From contig NC_088711.1 in the NCBI RefSeq assembly GCF_963576615.1, positions 33,530,121-33,594,120 of the forward strand: a stretch of DNA of 64,000 nucleotides, given 5' to 3'. A model generated the notes under the pieces. That model did not search any database. It was not told the DNA's origin and saw only the letters and a program-made list of their open reading frames with translations. A program made the position numbers and the translations under genes. The stretch is from Watersipora subatra (lineage: Eukaryota; Bryozoa; Gymnolaemata; Cheilostomatida; Watersiporidae). Shown piece after piece: positions 37,401 to 49,400 of this stretch; the stretch's first letter is position 1; every line of letters starts with the position of its first letter.

Positions 37401-40400
37401 AAGAGTCAAGAGGGGGAAGGGGAGGGGGTGTTGTATTGATCTTGTTTTGCTCAGAGTAAATGTTTTTACGAGCATAAGTAAAAAGATTTATATACTTTAT
37501 ATAAAAGATTTATAGCTTCGATCATATCAGATCGGTATCCGAATGGTCTGGTGATTTTAGAATCGGAGCACCTCTATGATATATGATAACTCAAAATTAT
37601 ACAACGAATGATGACAAAACACTTGTAGTCTACTGATTTTCGGTAACAAATGAAACAGTGAGATGCGTTGTAAGTCACACCCACGAGAGGCAAACGGGGT
37701 AAGATACCACTAAAAGTCTTTTGTATCTGAATACATCTTTCATAAGTCAAAGCAAGATTTCTACCAGAAGACTTTTCCTAGTTGAAACTTTAATATGTAG
37801 AGATTCCAGTAGTCCTACACCTGCAGTGCAAATGTGATTGACAAAAAGACACCATACAGAAGTAATAATCATACCTGGAGAAAAGGAGGCGAGATAAAAG
37901 ACCATGCCAAGAATTGCCATCCACGCATATGGGGTTGGGCAGTAGTCATACGCCCACGAGTAGCCTGAACTAGACATGTCAGAGCAGAGGCCACTAACAG
38001 AGGCAGTAAAGTGTTCGTCGCTTGAAAGGCAGGTAGAGTTGATCTTTTGAGTCAGGGGATCCTTGTTGAAGCAGAACCCACAGTTTTTATCTTCTATGCA
38101 TGCTGTGCATGTACTATGAAATATAGAGAAGTGCAAGAACACTAGCAATCTTTACTAGACGGCTGTGTGGGTGGCCGGCTACTCAATGCAGAATTGACAA
38201 GTACAATTTCTCAGCTAAAACTCACAAACCAAAAGGCTTAGTTGCCTTCTTTGTTCCAGTTCCAGAATTAAAACTAGAGAACCTGTACACCTATGTCATT
38301 CGTGCTGCACTGAATGACATGGATGTACAGGTTCTCTAGTTCCAGAGTTGAAACGAAAGAACCTGTACATCCATGTCATTCGTGCTGCACTGAATGAAAA
38401 CAGACCTAAACCTTTGTTCATCACAAAATCCATGTCGTTATTATCTCTAAACATAGTCATAAAGTATAACCTAATCACTAAAATACATAGGCAATACATC
38501 TATTGACTCCATGCATCTATTGACTCCATGCATCTATTGACTCCATGCATCTATTGACTCCATGCATGCAACAACTACAAATAATAGTGATTTTTCAAAG
38601 CTCTGATTCACGACACTTGAGACTAACAGTTCCGACAACAAAGTAGTAGTATTGACTTTTTGTGAACTGACAAATCATCTTCATGCTTTATATAAACAAC
38701 CAGCAAGATCGCAAAGCCAAAAGAAGCATGTCTGGACAAATCTTGCAAAATCTGTACGGCTCACAAAATTAACTTTTGCGGAGAGCAAGATCACCGAGAT
38801 GGATTGAGCAAGCATATCTTCTGACTACTTCATATTCTGATAAAATTAATCATCTGTTGAAACCGGCATACATTCTCCACCTAAATACACTCTCAAACAG
38901 GAAGTTCCACTCAGTACGCATATCAATTACTGCACAGATGTTCATTTTAACTTCAGGGGAGGCAAATCCTCAAATGTGGGACACTTCTACATTCCCTACC
39001 GGCATTTCACAAAGGTACACGTGACGAAATATTGAAACAATATCTATTATGTGCAATACGCAATAAAAATTCATTTAGTCCTATGAGTACCCATAAACTG
39101 GTAGTTATCTTCACACACCGCTTTCATTGAAGTATGACAGAGATATGGTAATTACTCTATCAAAGGCCTCGGAACAAATCTAAAGAACCCTTTAGCACGC
39201 ACTGAATGCATTTGTTATAAGGCAAGTGTTCAGTTATTATAGCCTTGAAAAATTAAAACATATATATAAATCTTGAGCCGTTGGCTTTTGCAGATGCTCT
39301 ACCGCACCACTGTCTATAGAACCTGGCCGACTTGGTTGTCGTGTACCGTCATGCATGCAAGTCAAGGCTAGAGTAAAATTGTTGTATTTATCTTGAAACT
39401 GAGGGATACGCGATGGGTATTCAAATGCTTGTATGTGTAATCGATCGTGTACTTCCTACTTATAGCGCAATCATCCTTAGCAATTGCAACCTTAGCTTAG
39501 AAATAGCAAATATCCTGCTACGGTGCACAATAGTTCATGAGGGGACTGGCTAAGGGCTCCCCTATCTATACAAGCAAGTAGCATTGATGCTAGTCCTGCT
39601 TGAAATTCTAAAGCTATCTGGCACAATTCTAACATAGAGTATCTGTATTAGCAGGCACTCAACACAAACAGATGTTGGTGGTTCATTCTTAAATCGTTTA
39701 CTTCTGATCAACAGACAATACTAACAGGTATAAATTTTGATAAAAAGTATTGCAATTTTAGCAGGGAAATAGCTTTTAAACGAAGTTTAAAAGTTAGAAT
39801 GACAAATGTTGTTATAAATATAAATCAATTTTCTGGCCAAAGACTTTTATTACCCGGGCAACGCCGGGTAGCACATCTATATCTATCTATATAAATGTGC
39901 GTGTCTGTCATTCGTATGTCCAGTTAAGGCGATAAAATACGCACGAACAAAACTGCTTTGCATTGGATTTGAACTTGGAACCACCAGTTTTGCAAACGGG
40001 CGAGCTAACCACTACGCAATGCGGCATTGTGCACATAGTTGTGCACATGGTTATTATACCTGCCAATCTTTAATGCCGTTAAAATAGCGCGCTTCAACCA
40101 GAACGCGTGAAGATCATGATTGCATGAGAGATCATGAACATGAGGCAAACTTTTTCCTAATACTGACTTCAGAGGGATGAACACAGCTGTTATTATAGTA
40201 AGGACTAGTACTCTGACAGGCCCGTGCGCCGTAAGAGATCATCATGTGTAATAACTATGTGCACAATTATTATTAGAAATGTGAGAGTGATCACGTAGCA
40301 CAGATGGTAGTGCGCTCGGTTGATAATCCAAATATCTGGGTTCGATTCCTGTGCGGTGAAATCTATTTTCCTAACAATCTTAGCATGGTATCGGATTGCA

Positions 40401-43400
40401 CAGGTAATAAAATAATTACCCAATGAATTTGAGAAACTTAAAAAGCCAACTTGATAATCGTAATAGTAGTAGTAACCAACAATATTTTTAAGCGCTTTAG
40501 GCATGCCTATTTTAACCAATGTAATGAGTATGGCCATAACTGTTCCATTGTATAGCGATGTAGCTGCTTGGCCTAGTGGATTAGGTCGCCTGTCTGCAAA
40601 CCTGGAAGCTTCGAGTTCAAATCCAGTGCAAACTGGATCTTTTGCTCCTAAAACTTCATCCCTATAACTGGACACACCAACAACAGACAAACACAGATTC
40701 ATATGCATATCTAGATTTAAACTAATTAAAGTTACTCAAATTAATTGAGCAAAGAAACTTAGGCAATTAAAAATAAATTTTCTAGACAAAAACTTTTTTT
40801 ATTACCCATGCAACGCCAGCATTCAGGTAGTCTTTGATAAAATTAGCATGCATATGCTACACTTGTTTCAACGAATGCTTGCAATGATGCAATAAAGCTG
40901 GCCAGCTTCAGAAAGTATTGGATACAGCGAGCGAATGGTGCAGATGAGAAGAGGTTTACCTAAACTGCGTCGAGCAAAGATCAGAAGTAAAGTCTGAAGG
41001 GAGGGTAACGTCAGGGGCTGTGCCAGCCTCTACTTGGAAGCCTATTCCCAGAAAGACAAGAGATATGGTTACACCTGCAAAAAGAAACAGATTTACTACA
41101 GAAGTAAAATTATAAAGGACTTGAGAAAGAAGACGACTTAGTTTGGTGAGGTATAAGATAAATCATAGATTAGACCAATGGTTCACTAAGGCTATTACCA
41201 CTCAGTAGTTTGGTGAGGTATAAGACAAATCATAGATTAGACCAATGGTTCACTAAGGCTATTACCACTCAGTAGTTTGGTGAGGTATAAGACAAATCAT
41301 AGATTAGACCAATGGTTCACTAAGGCTATTACCACTCAGTAGTTTGGTGAGGTATAAGACAAATCATAGATTAGACCAATGGTTCACTAAGGCTATTACC
41401 ACTCAGTAGTTTGGTGAGATATAAGATAAATCATAGATTAGACCAATGGTTCACTAAGGCTATTACCACTCAGTAGTTTGGTGAGGTATAAGACAAATCA
41501 TAGATTAGACCAATGGTTCACTAAGGCTATTACCACTCAGTAGTTTGGTGAGTTATAAGATAAATCATAGATTAGACCAATGGTTCACTAAGGCTATGTG
41601 TACTGATGGAGCACCTTAAAGAGCTGTGTGACAGCGATCAAGCAGCACATGTGCAAAAGTCAACAATCTACAGCTAGTAGAATCTTTTAGTTAGGCTGGT
41701 GGAAGCTGACTGACAGTGTTGGCGTACTATAAACTATTTATAAATGCTTCCAGATATAATCAGACACATAAAAAGCTAACGGTGACAAATCCTAAATAAG
41801 ATTGAGCCGAAAGATAAAACACAACTACAGTAGCTACCTTTTAATAATTGCGAAACTCAACAGTTCCGTTTTCTTTAAACATTTGGTGAAAGCAAATGTT
41901 TATTTCGTTCCAGTAAAAATAGGAACTTATGCTACAAACCAAGGAAGTGCTTCTCTTTGCTATTCCACATACAAACGACAAACATTTCATCTAATTGAGA
42001 AGCGAATTGACCAATCCAACAGAGTTAGACAGGAGTAGACAACTACTTATTTTGTAGGTAATTACAATCTTAAGGGCTGGCAGCTCAACAGAAAGCTACA
42101 GATTGCTGTGAGCGACAGACCTAACAGGCTTGAGAGAAAAAGCATTCTTCTGCCGATACGTTCAACAAGAGCGATGCCGACAAAGGTGAAGAGGAAGTTG
42201 ACCAGAGCAGTGATGGAGGCATACCATATGGCTTTACACGGATCCTGTACGCCAGCCATGCTTATTATAGTTGCGCTGTAGTACCTGTAGAAAAGGGAGT
42301 TATTACAGCGCAGCTGACCAACAAAGTAAGATTGTGACAACTATATCATCAATTGTAGACTTCTACAGATGTTTTGCATCTTACTGCAATTTCCCATTTA
42401 CCGTAAACACGAGTCCCCTTTATCATATTCAAATCAATGTTAAATTAAAAACTGATTTTTGAGATAAAACAATTCTAACGAAACATTCTCAAAATACACC
42501 ACTCACAATCGGTTCGACCGCTGCATGAAACCAGCATCCACTGGCTATTTACAAATAAAATGATACTAACACAAGATTGACTTATTAATGCTGTTAATAT
42601 AGTAGAACCTATAGAAGAAGGTCAAGGTCCGTATACTGGAACGTACATTCATAGGATAGTTAATACTGAGGAGAACACTGATGAAATAAATAAAAAAGTT
42701 TAGCAGTGAACTTCAGGGCGTGTGATGCATTATAACTGCACCACAACATCGAAGTGCAGTACACAGTCATTTCACAGGGCATTACAATTTATAATGCACA
42801 GTAGCACATGCAACTGCGCTCCTACTGCAAATTGTCTACTGCCATCTACTTCTACGACGCATTACCTGAAACCCAGCAGTTCATGCATACTGCAAATGCA
42901 AATGCACATTCTTGAAACCTTGAAACTTAAAACTGTATGCGTACTGCATCTGCGCATTAGTATGAAGTTAATACCGTGGAACAGCTATCACTGCTGGTTC
43001 TATAAACGTCTGTACTGTATTATATACAATCAGATGTTATGTTCAGCAAGTTCATGAACTTGGGCTCCAACTCCCCATATCATTTCGGAATAGACAGTCC
43101 GGCATTATCACCATTTCGATGAATTGGGGTCTTTATATTCTTATTAAGATTACGTATTAAAACAATAATAGATATTAATTTAAAATATTAATATCTATTA
43201 ATATTATTATCTTTAATTTAAATTAAAGATATTAATTTAAAATTTAATTGCCCACTCACACTAAAGGTTGAGCAGCGTTCATAATCTAACATTAGTGTTG
43301 TGGTTAAATGAAAGTCAACTCAATATTTGATTATGTGATGAGTTTTCATGGAAAAGTGCTGTGCCTGTATTTAGAATGTAATGCAAAAGTTCCTACTACA

Positions 43401-46400
43401 TTAAGCACTACGAAATGTGCACTAGCAACACTCCCATCGTAACCAGCATGGCATCCTGTGCAGTAGGTAATATAGCCACTGCACCAATACTGCTTACTGC
43501 GCGTTAGAAAATATTTGTACTGTGTGTATCTGCATGCTGCGCAGTAGTGATAGCATGTAATGCACGTAATACCGCATAGCTGTGACATGTTCGCTACTGA
43601 TAACACAAGTTCATAAATTTCCTGGAAGAATTTAATGCAACTGTAATGTATTTTACACTTGGAGATTAGTGAGTATTTATCAATGCCCACTTATATTGTT
43701 TTGTAATAGACACAACCCTTGTAGATAAGGTAGAACACGAACTATATAGCCTTACATGACTGTGTTGATGCCTGTGATTTGTTGGAAGAGCTGAAGCATG
43801 CAGCCAATAATAAGAGCTCTTCTAACTGGTAGACTGTCCCACACCTTTTTGCCAATAAACTGGTTGCCCAGCACCTCTTTACATCTGGTCTCTTCATCAC
43901 ACGCCGCCTTGATGCCATTGTATTCATCATTGACGTCTAGAGTACCTCTAAGCCTTTGTAGCACCTTCATATAAACATGTTTAACAGTAAGATCTTCAGT
44001 TCAAAGTTTAGTTCTCATGCGCCTCCTAAAGCCTGTGTGACATTGCATAATTTGTGTGACAGAACATGCAATGTCACATATTCATGAGAACAGTGCAAGG
44101 AATGCTGCTCAATGATGAAAGTATTCCAACTCTCTCCAAGTCTCCACAAATGCTGGCCTTGTCAGACTCCTAGGATACTTTGTGCGCGTCAATTGGTCCA
44201 TCTGTACTAGTGGTACACCTGACTAGACCAGTATATTAGGTGGTCAAGGATACCTGACTAGACCACTATATTAGGTGATCAAGGATACCTGACTAGACCA
44301 GTATATTAGGTGATCAAGGATACCTGACTAGACCAGTATATTAGGTGATCAAGGATACCTGACTAGACCACTATATTAGGTGATCAAGGATACCTGACTA
44401 GACCAGTATATTAGGTGATCAAGGATACCTGACTAGACCAGTATATATTAGGTGATCAAGGATACCTGACTAGACCACTATATTAGGTGATCAAGGATAC
44501 CTGACTAGACCACTATATTAGGTGATCAAGGATACCTGACTAGACCAGTATATTAGGTGATCAAGGATACCTGACTAGACCAGTATATATTAGGTGATCA
44601 AGGATACCTGACTAGACCACTATATTAGGTGATCAAGGATACCCGACTATACCACTATATTAGGTGATCAAGGATACCTACAGCCAAGATAATGGTTTAC
44701 TCACCCGAATAGCCTCTTGGTCTTTCCCTTGACTCACCAGCCACCTCGGACTCTCTGGCATGAAGATGAAGCCAAAGAACTGTACAATAGCTGGGGTAGC
44801 GGCTAATCCCAGCATCCATCTACCAAATGATGCACCAATTCAATACTGTTGCGTTCTAACAAGCGGTCACGCTATTCATTATGCACTATTAAAGTTTCTC
44901 TCTCTTGCAGTTGGTGACTTCGACAATGTTCTATGGTTTGAATAATATTGGTGAGTTTTATACAACACTGCTCTTGGCTGAATTAAATAAATAGTTCATT
45001 TGGTCAACTAAGAGTATATCAAATGTTATCCATCGACGGTTGAAGAAAGTGACAGCTAACAATAATGGAAGTATATAATAATGAAGTATATAATAAATAC
45101 AATAATGGTTAAACAATTTACAGCAGAGGATTAAGGATACGAACAAATTACTTAATTATGCACAAACATACGACCAGCTGATTATGTTTAGGTGATGCAA
45201 AAAACAACAAATCAAGTTTACTTGAAAATGAATCACCAAAGAGCTATACAGCCGCCAGTTGAATGCAATGAGTCATAATTCACACCCAAAGAGGAACAAT
45301 CCTGGCTGTAAAGAGTCGATAGATAGAGCAGGTATCTTATCACTTAGAGTAGGACAGTAAAAATAAAACGGTCACTTATCGACAACTTATAATTATACTT
45401 TTACAAACTTTCGGTAGAATGGCCTTGTATTAAATCACCATTGCATTAGAATCTTACCATTTAGACTTATGTTAGCTCAAGTCAAGTTGTTGTTTGTACT
45501 ATTATTAGGGTAATTTGCAAAGGACTGCCGAGGCAGACATGTATGCGACTCAATTGACAATTGATATTAACAATCCAATGTCAACTGCTCCAAAATGGCA
45601 CTCTGTGAGAAGTTGCACACTCATGACACCCCATGACAGGTTACACACCTCCAGCCACCCACGGTGCGACAGAATAAGCCATCGACGACACTTGATGTGA
45701 ACTGGCCGGCAGTGATGCACAGGTTGATGAGTGTGACAAGCATACCTCGCAGAGTGGGAGGGCTGCACTCACTCACATAAACGGGTACAGTGCATGAAGA
45801 GAGGCCTGCAGAAAAAGCAATCAGCAGTAGAAAATAGCAGAATGTCTCTATGAGAGAGCATTCCCACCGAGAAGACAATTTCTAAAATATACTGAACAGC
45901 TACATGAACCTAATGAAAATGAACCTCCTTGTTTAGTATAATAAGCCCCTTACCCTTTAGGAGGGAAAATTTGAATGAATTTTTCAAAATTTGCTACCCT
46001 TTGTGTGTATTCAAGACAATGTTTGAGATTGCGAATTTCCTAGCAACCAATCACCTGAGCTGTAAAATCGTGAAAATATAATTTAAATACCGTATTCTAA
46101 AACCGTTCTACATAATTCAGAAATTGTCTCCTTACAATTAACTTGATCAATCATGTTTAGGAGTTGTCTAGCTCTACCGTAGATGGCTAAACCCCAATTT
46201 ATGAGTGACGCAAGAGAGGAAGCGGCGTATGGACTGACTCACCGCCAGCCACCACTGAGTGGACAGAAGGCACCAGAGACTAGTAGAGAGACAAACATCC
46301 CTCCAGATATGAAAGCCTGGTTGAGAGAGACAAGTGGTCCACGGAGGTGCGGTGGAGTGGCCTCCGCAATATAAATAGGCACTGTTACACTGGCCATGCC

Positions 46401-49400
46401 TAACAACACAGCGTTTTTACCGTACACCATAAAAACATCTCAAACGTCTTTAAATGGAATTGACTTTAAAAATCTGCAAAATTTTGTTTAGACAGCATAT
46501 TATCTATTACTTGTTGTTAACTCCCAACTAATTTCAATTGGAATGGAAATGACCATTAGAAATCATTGTAAAAAACAGAAGATCGAGTCACATGACCGAG
46601 TAACAGCTGGCAACAGCCGAGGCTGTTTTTAAGGCTACATATAGCATATTGTTTAAGCTCTGCCTGTATATAGAAATATCAAGTTTAAAAAACACTTTAA
46701 AAATATTCAAGCAAATTTTAATTTGAGCTTTCTTCATCTCACTGGTGAAAAGTGGATCTTAATTTAGCTAGCAGGATGAGCTAAGTGAGCGTTTGTGAGA
46801 GGCCATGTCCCCTCAAGTACAATGGTGCAATGAGCTCATGATAGACAAGAGCCATGGTATCTGCCTGTTGTGCCGTACAAAAGCTTCTTATATCCAAAGT
46901 TTAAAATGCCTGTGCCAGAAACAGTTTTAGCACAGAGTCTGTGCTGTGTGTCTGTGCCACAGACACATGCAGAAATTGACGTATGATAGGCAGACCACAT
47001 GTTCATTATTAAACGATGATAAGAAAGACGACGATCAATAGATTAAAGCAAGTAGCTTGATCGTCAGAGAATCCCAGATCAAAAGAAAAAAGTTGAAATC
47101 CTCGATCCCATTATATTCTGCGCTGTTCATATCATGTCAATAATTATTATTCGTTTAATATTTATTATTGATTATTTAGAATTAAACATCAAAATAATGA
47201 TGCCATTTTGTAATTGTGAGTTGCCGTCTTTGGAATCAGCCAGTTGAGGCATGGTCTCGTTGTTTGGATTCCAGAGGTACTGGTAAATTTGGTATGACAC
47301 CAAAAACAAGACGCAAGCGAGAGACCATTTAGCGAGTACAGGGCTAGTGCTTTGCACTTGCTGGGAATCGCGAGTCACACATCAATGAAGGTGATTGTAT
47401 TTTTCAATGGGCCTATCAAGTCTGAGGAGATAGACAATGATCAGATACAGAATAGATATGAACAACAAATGCAATTGAAGTTCTGCGCACACCGTATCAC
47501 ATACTTGTGTTTATACATGAATGTATATTCGCAGAGTAATAGGAGATAATCTCTCACCTATGCCAATGCCAACTATAAACCGACCAATCAGTAGAGTTTT
47601 TGTGCTATTGGCCGCAGCCAACACAATGGCACCAATAGTAAATACAACGCTTGCTATGAGAGTCGTCGGTTTTCGACCAACTTTGTCATTAAGGATCCCT
47701 CCAACAATGGCAAATATAGCCGCCGCTCCAACTAAAAACATGTACGGAATATTGAGAATGAAATAAAACTCCGCCTGTCTATCAATTATCAACAATGATA
47801 GTTTCAAGATATTGATATGTGACACACTAAGGTACGTTCACTGCCTTTGTAGACCTCATGTAATAGAGAATGTTAACCAATCAGGACACTGAGTTATTAC
47901 CTCTAATATAGTTATCTCAACTCGGCATCTCCAGTTATAAACAAAGCCATCTAATTGAGTGCTGCAAGCAATACCTCACAAGTCGTTGTCCTGGCACCAT
48001 AGGATAAATGGTAATAACCTTTTCTTAACACCTATTTTACCTGCGGCTTATATATTCAGCCACTGTTTACCTCAATGCCTAAAAGCCCATAATAAACTTA
48101 TACTGTTGTTTTTCTCTTCTCCACTCGATAGCTAGTTCTCAATGTTTCTCAATCCTATACATAGTGTGAAATCAAACCTAATGCCAAGTCTGATAGGGAC
48201 ATCAATTATAAACAGCTGGTGTCCAGCGTGCACCTTTGAAAATGAGAAATATAAACCTAACCCGACTTACTAGTGATGCTAACAAACAGCTCTGTGTCCA
48301 CCGTAGTGAACTCAAACAGCTTTGCAATCGGTAGACTCGCACCAGCGACTACTCCAGTGTCGTAGCCAAACAGAAATCCTCCGATAGCAGAGAGAAATGC
48401 CAGAATAAAGACATAGCACGGGGTACGAGGAGCATTTGATGGCCGTATTGCATTCTATAAAAGAATGTATGTTATGAACTCGCCAGTCATGTCCAGTTAA
48501 TAAAAGAAGGAGATCGCTCATGGTGAAAAAGAACAATGTAAAATTGATCCCTCAATAAATCATGAACTAAATGTCAAAAGGTTATAAATTAGGCGGTGTA
48601 GATTATGCTTTAATATGTTCTTTCATTCCACAGGTTAATGCATTGACAAGCTTACAGCATGTCTACTCAATTATTACACTTTCACGATTAAACTTGGCTT
48701 CCATAGTGATGCAAGGAAATAAGAAATACTCATGAAAAAAATTTAACCTACTTGTGTTTTGATGTATGCATACCAATAAGATGACAATTCTAAACAAGTA
48801 AAATGGGTCCCACCATATGACATTAATTTGTCCTGATGTTCTTGGGATCGCAAGGCGGAAATTTCGTATGGAGGGATATAAGAACCTATAGCAAAGCAAA
48901 CCCACGGTAACAACATCAAAGATTTTATTTACCGTACATACTGTACATATTAAAAATTAGTAACAAAATAGTATAGTAACCTTAACAACTATAGTAACCT
49001 ATTCAGTGGCTATGACCTGCAATAAAATGTAACATTATTATGCATAGTAATGGTGCTGTACATGTACACATAGTAATGGTGCTGTACATGTACACATAGT
49101 AATGGTGCTGTACATGTACACATAGTAATGGTGCTGTACATGTACACATAGTAATGGTGCTGTGCATGTACACATAGTAATGGTGCTGTACATGTACACA
49201 TAGTAATGGTGCTGTACATGTACACATAGTAATGGTGCTGTACATGTACACATAGTAATGGTGCTGTACATGTACACGCTGTATGGAGTTCTCACATTTG
49301 AGAACACTGTATGTAGTAGCGAACCACGGTGGTTAGAGAGACTTGGACAGCAGCGCGTTTGGTAAACTAGACTTTTGTGATGCTAAGTAACATAAATTTC

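Noticed and set aside
37059-37475. Minus-strand 138-aa ORF rich in [14 protein letters not shown]
   Set aside because: Translation of the 66/72-bp G-rich minisatellite; no start context or splice support.
40290-40365. Functional tRNA gene (B-box GGGTTCGATTCC, D-arm-like GCACAGATGGTAGTGC)
   Set aside because: Acceptor and anticodon stems do not close well, and it is one of several tRNA-like modules in a dispersed element; read as SINE-like.
49003-49307. Overlapping minus-strand ORFs of 71-89 aa
   Set aside because: They are the 26-bp minisatellite read in different frames; protein repeats follow the DNA period.
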